Source: an uncultured Eubacteriales bacterium (GTDB taxonomy: Bacteria > Bacillota > Clostridia > Christensenellales > Aristaeellaceae). Taken from it: 64,000 nt of DNA. The DNA is taken from positions 1-64,000 of the forward strand of contig CACWZI010000010.1 of NCBI GenBank assembly GCA_902765305.1, given 5' to 3'. The position numbers and the translations under genes are program-made. The notes under the pieces are model-generated. The model was not told the DNA's origin. It saw only the letters and a program-made list of their open reading frames with translations, and ran no database searches. This document shows positions 40,535-49,488 of this stretch, in pieces; position 1 is the first letter of the stretch, and each line of letters begins with the position of its first letter.

Positions 40535-41749
40535 GTGTACTGTTCACACTGCGGGAAAAAAGTGGGCGAAGACATGCTCTTCTGCCCTTTCTGTGGCAAG
40601 CCCATCGTCATACCGGAACAGGACGATGCGCCGGTGGCCGCGCCTGTCGACGCCGATCCGGCCCCTGTGGTTGAAGGCGCGGCAGTAAGCGACGCCGTGC
40701 ATCGGGAAGCGGCGGCGGTCGACGCCGAATCAACGGTGGAAAGCCCTGCGGATAAACCGACGTCGGTTTCAGAAGACGGCGATGTGCCGGACAGTGAAAA
40801 GGGTGCGGCACCGGTGTCAGACGCGGCGGCGGAGCTGCTGGATTGGGATCGGGCGCGCAAGCGCCACATGGAGGCGGATGTGTGGGCCAGGCCCGAAGCG
40901 CCGGCTGCGGACTTTTCGCCCCTCAAGCCGGATGAAGCCGATGAAAAGCTGGAGGAATCGGACTGGAAGGAAGCGGTCATTAAAAAAAAGGAGGCCGTTA
41001 CCCTCGAGAAAAAGCCGCCCGAAATGAAGCGGGTCGATGAGACGCCCGTTCGATTGGAGGGCGCCGCGCCGAAGCTGGAGCTGGATATACAGGGCGCAAA
41101 GCCCCGGGACAAGGACAAGAAGCGCCGCAAGCCCGCCAACACCCTGGTGCCGCCAAAGACGATGGACCCCGATGACATCTTCATGGACCGCAAGCGCCCG
41201 CCCTATGAAGAGGACGATCCCTTCGATGACGACGCCGAAGGGGATGATTTCCGGGACAGCTTCTCCTTTGAAGAAGACGACGAGGGCAGCTTTTTCATGC
41301 GCCATCTCAGGGGGATCGTGGGACTGGCGCTGTTCGTGATACTGCTGCTGATGTTTGTGATCTACGCCTTCTCGCGGTCGGGACAGGTCAGCCTGGCGCG
41401 GGTGAACGCCGCCTGGAGCAAGGACGCCTACAGTACCCTGGGCTATCAGTACTACCAGGCGGGCGACTACAGCCAGGCGGGGCTTTACTACGAGCGCGCG
41501 CTGCAGCGCGATCCGAACAGCTACAGCTTTGCCTCCTCCGCCGCGATGGCTTACCTGGAGGCCGGGGACAATGAAAAGGCGGCGGCAATGCTGAAGCGCT
41601 GCGCCGAGATCGATCCCACCAAGCTGGAGCCCTACGCCTACCTGCTGAAGCTCTACCCGGATGCGGCGTCCAGGCCCTGGGACATCACACAGCTGTTGCA
41701 GCAGGGCTATCAGAGGACCGGCGACGCGCGCCTGAACGTCACCGGGTGA
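40535..41749 (+). CDS. Zinc-ribbon, membrane and TPR protein
   Basis: 404 residues from a GTG with AGGGAGG upstream. The N-terminal zinc ribbon has Cys3, Cys6, Cys17 and Cys20 (YCSHCGKK, FCPFCGKP). A long acidic and proline-rich cytoplasmic region (residues 25-250) follows, then one membrane helix (about 258-280, GIVGLALFVILLLMFVIYAF). The outside C-terminus holds TPR repeats (AYSTLGYQYYQAGDYSQAGLYYERALQRDP and AMAYLEAGDNEKAAAMLKRCAEIDP). Such zinc_ribbon_2 plus TPR proteins are common in Clostridia with unknown role. Third member of the helical-repeat run after hslO. Confidence 0.7.
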   Translation: MYCSHCGKKVGEDMLFCPFCGKPIVIPEQDDAPVAAPVDADPAPVVEGAAVSDAVHREAAAVDAESTVESPADKPTSVSEDGDVPDSEKGAAPVSDAAAELLDWDRARKRHMEADVWARPEAPAADFSPLKPDEADEKLEESDWKEAVIKKKEAVTLEKKPPEMKRVDETPVRLEGAAPKLELDIQGAKPRDKDKKRRKPANTLVPPKTMDPDDIFMDRKRPPYEEDDPFDDDAEGDDFRDSFSFEEDDEGSFFMRHLRGIVGLALFVILLLMFVIYAFSRSGQVSLARVNAAWSKDAYSTLGYQYYQAGDYSQAGLYYERALQRDPNSYSFASSAAMAYLEAGDNEKAAAMLKRCAEIDPTKLEPYAYLLKLYPDAASRPWDITQLLQQGYQRTGDARLNVTG

Positions 41750-41777
41750 CACGAAGGACCATGGAGGAAACAAACCG

Positions 41778-42833
41778 TTGCAAACGCCGGAATTCCTGCT
41801 CGCGCCGATGGACGGCATGACCCGCGCCTCCTTTCGAAGCATCTGCTTCGACTATGGGGCCGATGGCGCGACCACGGAGATGATACAGTCGCTGGCCTTC
41901 GGACGGGCGAAGCGGCCCATGAGTCCCGCGTTCCAGGAGGTGCTGGCCCGGTATCCGGGCGAACGCAACCTGGCGGCCCAGCTGATCGGCAGCGACCCGG
42001 CGGCGATGGCGGAGTCGGCCCGCAGGCTTGAAGCGCTGGGGCGCTTCGACGCCGTGGACATCAACATGGGCTGTCCGGCGCGCAAGGTGGTGGGCAGCGG
42101 CAACGGCGCGGCGCTGTTGAAGTCGCCTGAACGGGCGGTGGCGGTCATGGCCGCCGTGAAGGCAGCCACGTCCCTGCCGGTACGGCTGAAGCTGCGGTTG
42201 GGCTGGGACGCGGCACACATCACCGCTCCCTTCCTGGTTCGGCAGGCCGAGGCGCTGGGCTTCCAGAGCGTCACGCTGCACGGGCGCACCCGTGAGCAGA
42301 TGTACCTGGGGCCGGTGGATACGCCGGCGATACGGGCCGTTTGCGATGCCGTGCGCATTCCGGTGTATGCCAACGGCGGCGTGACCTGCGCTTCGGACGC
42401 GCTGGCTTTTCTGCGGGATACCCATGCGGCGGGCGTCGCCATCGGCAGGGCGGCGCTGAAGGCGCCCTGGATATTCGAGGACATCGCCACCCTTCGCCGG
42501 GGTGAGTCGGTGGGTTCCAGACGTGCCCCCGAGCGCGTCGCCCTGCTGATCCGGCTGGCGACGCTGACCTGCGGACACCGCCCTGAGGGCGTGGCCATCC
42601 GCGAGATGCGGCGCTTCTGCGGCTGGATGCTGGCGGGCCTGACCGGCTATGACGCGGTGCTGACCCGGCTGAATGCCGTCGTCACCCTCGATGGCTTCCG
42701 GGCCCTGCTGGAGGGCTATCTGGACGACCTGGAGAAGCGCGGGGACCTGGAGATCCATCCGGAGCTGCTGCCGAAGCCCACGCTGGACACCGTGGCCCAC
42801 CGCCAGGCGCGCCGCATGGCCAAGTGGATGTAG
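41778..42833 (+). CDS. dus: tRNA-dihydrouridine synthase
   Basis: 351 residues, TTG start with GGAGG ten bases upstream. Flavoenzyme reducing uridines in the tRNA D loop. FMN-binding start LLAPMDGMTRASFRSIC, the catalytic cysteine in VDINMGCPARKVVGSGNGAALL, and the barrel residues KLRLGWD, TLHGRTREQMYLG and VYANGGVTCASDALAFL are present. The helical C-terminal RNA-binding part is normal. Could be DusB-type. Confidence 0.94.
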   Translation: MQTPEFLLAPMDGMTRASFRSICFDYGADGATTEMIQSLAFGRAKRPMSPAFQEVLARYPGERNLAAQLIGSDPAAMAESARRLEALGRFDAVDINMGCPARKVVGSGNGAALLKSPERAVAVMAAVKAATSLPVRLKLRLGWDAAHITAPFLVRQAEALGFQSVTLHGRTREQMYLGPVDTPAIRAVCDAVRIPVYANGGVTCASDALAFLRDTHAAGVAIGRAALKAPWIFEDIATLRRGESVGSRRAPERVALLIRLATLTCGHRPEGVAIREMRRFCGWMLAGLTGYDAVLTRLNAVVTLDGFRALLEGYLDDLEKRGDLEIHPELLPKPTLDTVAHRQARRMAKWM

Positions 42834-42853
42834 AAGATTCGTTTGTATACAGA

Positions 42854-42887
42854 AGGAGCTGCCACTTTGCGGGCAGCTCCCTTTTCA
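42854..42887. terminator. Terminator after dus
   Basis: AGGAGCTGCC and GGCAGCTCCC pair around ACTTTGCG and are followed by TTTTC; the complementary strand also has an A-rich flank, so it may serve both convergent genes. Confidence 0.8.
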
Positions 42888-42897
42888 ATGCATTTTA

Positions 42898-45800
42898 CTA
42901 CATGTCCTCGCCTTCGTCGGCCTCGAGGTACTCTTCGATCTCATCGGATTCGTCATAGACTTCAGATTCGTCGTAGGCTTCGGATTCGTCATAGTCGTCC
43001 AGCTCAATATGATCGTCGCTGTCGGGCTCGTCATCGAGCGCCAGGGCGGCGTTTGGATTGGCGTAGCTCTCGTCCGCGTTCTTCAGGGCGTCCAGCGTGT
43101 CGGCATCGATGATCGGATTCATGGGATCGATCATCGGCAGGCCGAGGCCATAGTTATCGTTGCAGTAGCCCTGGAATTCGATGATGGCGTAGACGGTGGC
43201 TTCGTCCAGCGTGCCGGGCGTAAAGCTGTCAGCCTCCAGCCACCCGAGGCTTACCAGCTGGTATTGCAGTCCGGTGATCTCATCCTCGCTCAGATCGGCG
43301 CCTTCCGCATTCCCGGAATCAACTTCTTCGATCTCGGGCTCCTGGTATTCCTCTTCGACCTCGGGCTCCTGGTATTCCTCTTCGACCTCGGGCTCCTGGT
43401 ATTCCTCTTCGATTTCGGGCTCCTGGTATTCCTCTTCGATTTCGGGCTCCTGGTATTCCTCTCCGATTTCGGGCTCCTGGTATTCCTCTTCGATTTCGGG
43501 CTCCTGGTATTCCTCTCCGATTTCGGGCTCCAGGTATTCCTCCTCGGCCTCGGGCTCCGGGGATTCCTCCTCGGCCTCGGGCTCCGGGGATTCCTCCTCG
43601 GCCTCGGGCTCCGGGGATTCCTCCTCGGCCTCGGACTCTGGGTATTCCTCCTCGGCTTCGGGTTCCTGGTATTCCTCTTCGGCGTTTTGCCATGCCTCCT
43701 CGGCCTCCTCGTCGACGGCCGCTTCATCAAGGCGTTCATCGTCGATGACGGCGGCGGGAGCGGCGGTGTAGAGGGCAAAGCTGGCCGAGGCGGTCGCGCC
43801 GTCGGCATCCGATCCGCCGGCGGGTATGGCCGTGACCTTCAGGGTATAGACCTCGTTGGGGTCCAGTGCGCTGGTATAGGCAGACAGGGAGGTGGCTTCG
43901 ACTGTCCTGGAATCCAGCAGGTTGCCGCTGGAATCCAGCAGCGATATCTGGTATTCCGCCACGTCGCCCTCGGATTGCCAGGACATGGTCAGGACGTCGC
44001 CGGAGACGTAGCTGATGTCGCCCTGTGTCTCTTCCACGGTATCGAAGGTGATGACCGGCTCGGTGACGCGGGCGGTCTCCTGGACATCCGCCTCCAGCGG
44101 GGTTTCGTCGGGCAACGCCTCTTCCGGCTCCGCTACATCCTCTTCAACAGGTTCCACGGCTTCGGACTCGTCCGACGGGAGTTCGATGGCTTCCACGGCT
44201 TCGGATTCGTCCGAAGGGAGTTCGATGGCATCTCCGGAGATCGTTTCGTCTTCCGGTGCCTCGGCCAAATCCTCGGGGACGGTATCGTTATCTTCCGGTT
44301 CGCCCGACGCTTCGACGGGCGCTTCCTCCGCGGGCAATTCCACTTTGGCCTCGGGCTCCTGAACCTCCAACGATTCCTCTATATTCGCCCCGGCTTCGAT
44401 TTCAACGGGCGAATCAAGGGTGGGCACGAGTTCGAGCGCCTCCTCGGGAAGCTCGATCTCCTCCTGAACTTCAATGGCCTCGGGTTCGTCGATCGGCTCC
44501 GGCGTGGGATCGGGCTCTGGCTCGGGCGTGGGCTCCGGCGTGGGATCGGGCTCGGGCAGCTCCACCTCGGGCAGGGCGAACTGGACCGAATTGGTGCGGG
44601 CGGCCTTCATGTTGCCGTTCTCCGGTATCGCGGCGACGGAGATGGTGTAGATTTCACCGGCACGCATGGCGCTGGAGCTGACGCGGGCAACGTGCTCGGT
44701 CGTTTCCTGCTCCGCGACGATCTTGCCGCTCTCATCCTCGATGCGCACTTCATAGGCGCCCACATCGCCCTCGGCATACCAATCGAAGGCGATGTCACCG
44801 GGCAAGAGGTAATACACGCCGCCTTCCGTGCGGCCAACCGAGCTGATGATGATCTCGGGCAGGCCGATGGTTTCGACCTCCACTTCATCGTCTTCATACG
44901 CCGGCTCGATCCTCGCGAAGTCGATCTCGGCCTGGGTGACGTGCTTGCTGTTGCCGTCCTCGGGGTAGGCCCTGACGCGAAGCGTGTAGACCTCGTTGAA
45001 GTCCAGCGTGGCCAGGGAGACGCCGGTGCTGGTCATCAGCGTATCCTTGTCGATGTATACGTTGCCCTGGGCGTCATTCACGCGGATGCCGTAGTGGTCC
45101 ACGCTGCCCTCCACATCCCAGCTGAAGACGACATAGCCGTCCGGGGCGCTTTCCTCGGAGATGTAGTAAATGCCTTCGTCCTCGAAGTCATATTCCTCGA
45201 CGTAGATGTCCGGTTCGCCGATGACGGTGGGCTTCACGTATTCGGGAGCATCTTCCTCGAACAACAGCCTCTGGGTGTATACGGTGGCGATGCCGGTGGG
45301 CTTCAGGCCGACCTTCTTCTGGAAGAGGGCCACGGCTTCCTTGGTCTGCCTGCCGAAGTAGCCGTCCACGGGACCGTCGTAGTAGTTCAGCGCTTTCAGG
45401 CGGCGCTGCAGGCGGGCGACGCGCTCGTTGTCATCGCCGCGGCGCAGCACGATGTAGCCGGGGGCTTCCGGGGCGTCGTCGGAGAACAGCAGGCGCTGCA
45501 TGGCCTGGCTGGCGTTGCCGGTGTCCTTCAGTCCCGCCGTGCGCTGGAATACGCGCACCGCAGAGCTGGTTTCGGAAGCGTAGGTGCTGCCGGGGCTGTT
45601 TTCCAGATAGTAGAGATCCCTCAGGCGGTTGTTCAGCTCGCGCACGCGATAGCCGGTGTCGCCGGGATACAGGTCGATGTAGCTGGAGCATTGGCTGGCG
45701 CCGTCGGAATAGAGGCGCTTCAGCGTATCCCGGGTGGCGGCATTGGTTTCCGGCAGGCCGTTTTCATACTGGAACAGCTGTACGGCCTTCAATGTGCGGG

Positions 45801-47253
45801 GACCGAATATGCCGTCCGCCGCGTCGGCCAGGTAGCCCAGCTCCCGCAGGCGCTCCTGCATCTGCCGCACGCGCATCCCGCGGTTGCCCCGGGTCAGCTG
45901 GTGATAGGGATCGTAGGCGCTCAGCCTGCCGGAGAGTATGATTCGCTGCAGCTCGGCGTCGGCGACGCCGGTCACGGTGCGCTCCAGGTCAAACTGCAGC
46001 AGCTGTACGGCGGCCTGGGTGCGGGGGCCGAATATGCCGTCCACATAGTAGTCGTAATAGCCCAGATCCTTCAGCGGCTGCTGGATGGCGCTGACGGCGT
46101 CGCCGCGGCTGCCCCTGGACAGTGTGGCGTATTGGGGCGTGGGCTTCAGCTGGTCCGACGCGGTCTGCTCGCCGGCAAGCTTCAGGGTGTCGATCAGCCG
46201 CAGCACGGGGGCGGCCACTTCGGCCTCCGATTCGAATTCGATGAACGAGAAGGTGGGCTTCGCGGCCTTTTCCACCAGCTGCGCATAGACGTTCAGCTGG
46301 CCGCTCATGGCCTCTATGTACAGCCCGTCCACATTGTATTCCTCGGGCACCTTGTAGGCCGACAGGTCGGAATAGCGCTTGAATACGCCCAGCGTGCCCT
46401 TGACGGTGTCCACCCGGCATACGGTGTTGTCGGCGGCCAGCATGAACAGCGACTTGCCGCTGGCGGTCAGCTGGTCCTTCATCTTCACGCCGGGGGTCAG
46501 CACGATCTTCGAGGCCTTTGCCGAGGGATCGTAGGCCTTCAGCCGCAGGGCGCTGCCTGTGCGGGTCAGGTAGTAGACGGTATCGTTCAGCCAGGCAAAG
46601 GCGGTCACATCGCTGTCGATCAGGCTGGTGCTGTAATTGAAAAGGCTCTTCAGGTACAGCTCGGCGTCGTCGGTCAGGTAGATCTCGTAGCGCTCGCCGA
46701 GCGCGCCGCTTCTGGGCATGCCGCCGCTGTAGATCTCAAAGCGGTCGGTATCCTGGGCATACAGCATCGTGGCGGCACGATCCACCAGCTGGAAGACCGG
46801 ACCCTCCGCGGACATGTAAAGCCGGTCGATGGGCTCCGCGGCCGTGTAGACGACCTCGTTCGCCAGGCTGTGCAGGTCGGCGCGGACCAGCTGCTTGCGA
46901 TTGGCGCCGGCCACGTAATAGGCCGTGTCCTCGTCAGCCAGGCACGCGGTCATGACGTCCGCGGCAATCAGGGATTCCTTCAGACTCTGCAGGTCAACCG
47001 CGTACAGGTCCTGGGTGTCCAGGAAGTCGTCGGCGCTCAGATAGAGCACGCGGTAGGCGTCCATGCCCACCACGCTGTTTGCCGGCTTGGTGTTGATGGC
47101 TTCCGCCTTGCCGGTCAGGTACAGGTGCCCTTCGCCGTCTGTGTAGGCGGCAAAGGCGTCGCTGCGGGCGACGGGGCCGCTCTCCGCCACCGCAAGGGAG
47201 ATGGCGAGCAGGCACAGCGCGAGCAACAATATGAGAAGTGCTGTTCTTTTCAT
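42898..47253 (-). CDS. Large secreted peptidoglycan-binding protein with Ig-like and acidic repeats
   Basis: 1451 residues. Signal peptide 1-23 (RTALLILLLALCLLAISLAVA). Residues about 25-350 look like a beta-propeller (AVDLQSLKESLIAADV, NDTVYYLTRTG). Four PG_binding_1 domains follow: SRGSRGDAVSAIQQPLKDLGYY, TRGNRGMRVRQMQERLREL, YPGDTGYRVRELNNRLRD and RRGDDNERVARLQRRLKALNYY. Then three Ig/Fn3-like domains of about 80 residues (each with W near the start and EVYTL-like strands), Pro/Glu linkers, 13 acidic nonapeptides (EEEYQEPEI type), and an acidic end with one more peptidoglycan-binding-like stretch (ITGLQYQLVSLGWLEADSF). AGGAGG is eight bases before the ATG at 47253. It diverges from spoIIIA across 134 bases. 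A coat or envelope role is possible but unproven. Confidence 0.8.
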   Translation of the reverse strand: MKRTALLILLLALCLLAISLAVAESGPVARSDAFAAYTDGEGHLYLTGKAEAINTKPANSVVGMDAYRVLYLSADDFLDTQDLYAVDLQSLKESLIAADVMTACLADEDTAYYVAGANRKQLVRADLHSLANEVVYTAAEPIDRLYMSAEGPVFQLVDRAATMLYAQDTDRFEIYSGGMPRSGALGERYEIYLTDDAELYLKSLFNYSTSLIDSDVTAFAWLNDTVYYLTRTGSALRLKAYDPSAKASKIVLTPGVKMKDQLTASGKSLFMLAADNTVCRVDTVKGTLGVFKRYSDLSAYKVPEEYNVDGLYIEAMSGQLNVYAQLVEKAAKPTFSFIEFESEAEVAAPVLRLIDTLKLAGEQTASDQLKPTPQYATLSRGSRGDAVSAIQQPLKDLGYYDYYVDGIFGPRTQAAVQLLQFDLERTVTGVADAELQRIILSGRLSAYDPYHQLTRGNRGMRVRQMQERLRELGYLADAADGIFGPRTLKAVQLFQYENGLPETNAATRDTLKRLYSDGASQCSSYIDLYPGDTGYRVRELNNRLRDLYYLENSPGSTYASETSSAVRVFQRTAGLKDTGNASQAMQRLLFSDDAPEAPGYIVLRRGDDNERVARLQRRLKALNYYDGPVDGYFGRQTKEAVALFQKKVGLKPTGIATVYTQRLLFEEDAPEYVKPTVIGEPDIYVEEYDFEDEGIYYISEESAPDGYVVFSWDVEGSVDHYGIRVNDAQGNVYIDKDTLMTSTGVSLATLDFNEVYTLRVRAYPEDGNSKHVTQAEIDFARIEPAYEDDEVEVETIGLPEIIISSVGRTEGGVYYLLPGDIAFDWYAEGDVGAYEVRIEDESGKIVAEQETTEHVARVSSSAMRAGEIYTISVAAIPENGNMKAARTNSVQFALPEVELPEPDPTPEPTPEPEPDPTPEPIDEPEAIEVQEEIELPEEALELVPTLDSPVEIEAGANIEESLEVQEPEAKVELPAEEAPVEASGEPEDNDTVPEDLAEAPEDETISGDAIELPSDESEAVEAIELPSDESEAVEPVEEDVAEPEEALPDETPLEADVQETARVTEPVITFDTVEETQGDISYVSGDVLTMSWQSEGDVAEYQISLLDSSGNLLDSRTVEATSLSAYTSALDPNEVYTLKVTAIPAGGSDADGATASASFALYTAAPAAVIDDERLDEAAVDEEAEEAWQNAEEEYQEPEAEEEYPESEAEEESPEPEAEEESPEPEAEEESPEPEAEEEYLEPEIGEEYQEPEIEEEYQEPEIGEEYQEPEIEEEYQEPEIEEEYQEPEVEEEYQEPEVEEEYQEPEIEEVDSGNAEGADLSEDEITGLQYQLVSLGWLEADSFTPGTLDEATVYAIIEFQGYCNDNYGLGLPMIDPMNPIIDADTLDALKNADESYANPNAALALDDEPDSDDHIELDDYDESEAYDESEVYDESDEIEEYLEADEGEDM
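43330..43680 (-). repeat. Thirteen 27-bp units coding for acidic nonapeptides
   Basis: Units code for EEEYQEPEI, GEEYQEPEI, EEESPEPEA and close variants. Adjacent units are nearly identical in DNA, so unit number may vary between strains. Confidence 0.9.
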
Positions 47254-47387
47254 GGTCCAGTCCTCCTGATGATGATACTGCTTGGACGCAATTGAGGCGC
47301 TTCTGGTTCCATAAGAATAAATAGATCGGCCCGTAGGCATGTGCCGCCCCGGTCCGCCATAGGATTAGAGGGAACGGAGGCGGTGTC

Positions 47388-48287
47388 GTGGGGGCTGTGG
47401 ACAGGCTGAAGGGGCTGCTGCCCCCGGGCGCTGCCGCGCTGCTGGCGGCCTGCGGGGATGGGGTGACCCAGGTTCGGCTGCGCGTCGGCAGGCCCGTGCA
47501 GGTCTGCATGGGCCGCGGGGGAGAGGCGCTGTCCGACGAACCGCTGGAGCGGGCGGCGCTGGAGCGCATACTGGCCGCGCTGATGGAATACAGCGTCTAT
47601 GCCCGCCAGGATGAGCTGGACCAGGGCTTTTTCACCCTGGACGACGGCAGTCGCGTGGGGGTTTGCGGCAGGATGGTCGGGGACGGAACCCGGTTTCGAA
47701 TGGACGGGATCGGCTCGGCCTGCCTGCGCGTCGCCAGGCCGGTGGCTGGGTGCGCCAGCGGGCTGCTCGCCCACATCGCGCCATCCAAAGGCGTCCTGCG
47801 CTCGACGCTGCTGCTTTCGCCGCCGGGGCTGGGCAAGACCACGATGCTGCGGGACATTGCCAGGCAGCTGTCCGACGACGGCCTGTGCGTGGCCATGGCG
47901 GACGAGCGACACGAGCTGGCCGCCTGTCACATGGGCGTTCCCACGCTGGACGTGGGGTTGCGCACGGACGTCATGGACGGCTGCCCCAGGGATCGGGCCA
48001 TCGCTCGAATGCTCCGGTCGATGGCGCCGCAGGTGGTCGTTGCGGATGAGATCGGCGGCGCGGAGGACGCCCTGGCCCTGGCTGACGCCGCCCGCTGCGG
48101 CGCGGCCATCATGGCCTCCGCCCATGCCGCAAGCCTCGGCGAAGCGCAGTCCCGTCCCAACCTGCGCTCGGTGCTGGAGGCGGGCGTCGTGGCGCTTGTC
48201 GCGCTGTTGGGGCCTGCGCCGGGGATGGTGCGGGAGCTTTGGCGCAGGGCGGACGGAGAGGGGGTGACGGCCTGGAGACGCGCGTAG
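47388..48287 (+). CDS. spoIIIAA: Stage III sporulation protein AA
   Basis: ATPase of the SpoIIIA-SpoIIQ channel between mother cell and forespore. 299 residues, GTG start with GGAGG seven bases upstream. Walker A is LLSPPGLGKTTMLRD (around residues 142-156) and Walker B is VVVADEIGG; the N-terminal part carries VRLRVGRPVQV and ARQDELDQGFFTLDDGSRVGVCG. Fits a secretion-type ATPase. The 134-base divergent gap upstream could carry a sigma-E promoter; I see an AATA-rich -35-like and CATGTG -10-like pair near 47315-47345 but it is weak. Confidence 0.95.
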   Translation: MGAVDRLKGLLPPGAAALLAACGDGVTQVRLRVGRPVQVCMGRGGEALSDEPLERAALERILAALMEYSVYARQDELDQGFFTLDDGSRVGVCGRMVGDGTRFRMDGIGSACLRVARPVAGCASGLLAHIAPSKGVLRSTLLLSPPGLGKTTMLRDIARQLSDDGLCVAMADERHELAACHMGVPTLDVGLRTDVMDGCPRDRAIARMLRSMAPQVVVADEIGGAEDALALADAARCGAAIMASAHAASLGEAQSRPNLRSVLEAGVVALVALLGPAPGMVRELWRRADGEGVTAWRRA

Positions 48288-48778
48288 TGCTGGCGATCTG
48301 CGCGGTGCTGGGCAGCACGCTGTGCGGCAAGGCCGCGTCGGACGCCGTTCGCAGGCGATACCGGGTGTTGGCGGCGCTGGCGGAGGATCTGCAGGCCCTG
48401 CGCATCCACATGACCGGCATGCTGATGCCCTTGCAGTGCGCACTGGACAGGGCCGGCTGCGCGCTGATGAAGCAGGTCGCCGAGGGCATGCGCCAAGGCT
48501 GCAGCGCTGCCGACGCATGGCAGTCGGTACGCCAAAGCGCCATGCGGCGCGGCGGCCCGGCGGACGCACTGACGGCGGAGGATATCGGAGTGCTGGATAC
48601 GCTGTTCGGCCAGCTGGGCCAGAGCGGACGCGAAGAGCAGGGCGCGCTGCTGGATGCTTCCATGGAGACGGTGAACCGTCTTCGGGACGGCGCCCTCAAG
48701 AGGGCGGGGGAGGCGGACCGGCTGTACGTCTCCCTGGGGTTCCTGACCGGGCTGATGCTGGCCCTGATCGTGATATGA
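48287..48778 (+). CDS. spoIIIAB: Stage III sporulation protein AB
   Basis: 163 residues, membrane-anchored component of the SpoIIIA channel complex. The GTG at 48287 overlaps the spoIIIAA stop by one base and has GGAG nine bases upstream. YRVLAALAEDLQALRIHMTGMLMPLQCAL near the start, DIGVLDTLFGQLGQSGREEQGALLDASMETV in the middle and a C-terminal membrane helix LYVSLGFLTGLMLALIVI match the family. Length close to the usual 170. Confidence 0.9.
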   Translation: MLAICAVLGSTLCGKAASDAVRRRYRVLAALAEDLQALRIHMTGMLMPLQCALDRAGCALMKQVAEGMRQGCSAADAWQSVRQSAMRRGGPADALTAEDIGVLDTLFGQLGQSGREEQGALLDASMETVNRLRDGALKRAGEADRLYVSLGFLTGLMLALIVI

Positions 48779-48785
48779 GGTGGGC

Positions 48786-48980
48786 ATGGACATCGATTTT
48801 GTGTTTCGGATCGCGGGCATTGGCATCATCGTCACCGTCATCTCCCAGCTGCTGACCCGTGCAGGGCGGGACGACATCGCCCTGCTGGCCACGCTGTCGG
48901 GTCTGGTGGTGGTGCTGATGATGGTGGTGGGCATGATATCGGATTTTTTCAGCAGTATCCGTAGCTTGCTTCAAATCTGA
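48786..48980 (+). CDS. spoIIIAC: Stage III sporulation protein AC
   Basis: 64 residues with two membrane helices (FRIAGIGIIVTVISQLLTRAG and LLATLSGLVVVLMMVVGMI). Size and pattern match SpoIIIAC exactly (about 65). GAGG lies before the ATG. Confidence 0.92.
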   Translation: MDIDFVFRIAGIGIIVTVISQLLTRAGRDDIALLATLSGLVVVLMMVVGMISDFFSSIRSLLQI

Positions 48981-49041
48981 CGTACTTTTCAATTGAGATG
49001 GTGAAGCGCCATCGCTCTGATCGCGATGACACCGGTACTTA

Positions 49042-49079
49042 TGTCATCCTGAGCGGAGCGAAGCGGAGTCGAAGGATCT
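49042..49079. repeat. Dispersed repeat inside the spoIIIA operon
   Basis: GTCATCCTGAGCGGAGCGAA followed by GCGGAGTCGAAGGATCT. It resembles the widely seen GTCATTCTGAGCGAAGCGAAGAATC-type intergenic repeat of many bacteria. It lies in the 115-base gap between spoIIIAC and spoIIIAD and not in the coding sequence. Confidence 0.7.
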
Positions 49080-49095
49080 TGAAGGGGGGCTGCGC

Positions 49096-49488
49096 TTGGT
49101 CCTGAAAATCACGGCACTGTGCATCGCCGTTGCGATGATCTGCGCGGCGCTTCGGGTGCAGCGGCCAGAGCTGGCGACGGCGGTTTCACTGGCGGGCGGC
49201 GTCGCGGCGCTATCCATGGCCCTGGCGGACGTGGCCGGAGTCGGCGAGTGGCTGGATGTGTTCCGGCAGCTGCTCGGCCAGGATGGGGACGTGGCCACGC
49301 TGGTGCTGAAGGGGGCGGGGATCGCCGTGGTGTCCGAGCTTGGGTCCCAGCTGTGCGCGGATGCGGGGGAGCGGGCGCTGGCGGGGCGGATCGCCCTGGC
49401 GGCCAGGCTGGCGACGCTGGGCCTGTGCGCGCCGATGCTCTCACGGATCGCAGGGCTGGTCAGCGAAGGATTGGCATGCGGCGGCTGA
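49096..49488 (+). CDS. spoIIIAD: Stage III sporulation protein AD
   Basis: 130 residues, TTG start after GAAGGGGGG. Multi-helix membrane protein: ITALCIAVAMICAALRVQRPELATAVSLAGGVAALSMAL and TLVLKGAGIAVVSELGSQLCADAGERALAGRIALAARLATLG, the SpoIIIAD signature. Overlaps spoIIIAE by 13 bases. Confidence 0.92.
   Translation: MVLKITALCIAVAMICAALRVQRPELATAVSLAGGVAALSMALADVAGVGEWLDVFRQLLGQDGDVATLVLKGAGIAVVSELGSQLCADAGERALAGRIALAARLATLGLCAPMLSRIAGLVSEGLACGG

Noticed and set aside
43330..43680. CRISPR-like array
   Set aside because: The 27-bp units have no spacers between them and stay in frame within a secreted protein; they are coding repeats. The infB and CxxCG repeats were rejected for the same reason.
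43290..43808. Repeat-rich frames (NTRSPKSKR-like and GIPGAR-like) in other frames of the acidic repeat
   Set aside because: They are frame-shifted readings of the 27-bp repeat. They lack starts with ribosome sites and read out of the repeat into nonsense.
42673..47295. A 1540-codon open frame on the plus strand opposite the large secreted protein
   Set aside because: It is the antisense of a gene with signal peptide, ribosome site and recognisable domains. Long antisense frames arise from GC-rich, repeat-rich codons; it has no domain and begins inside dus.
47310..47350. Sigma-E promoter before spoIIIAA
   Set aside because: Only a poor match to the -35 and -10 boxes. The position fits but I would not call it from sequence alone.
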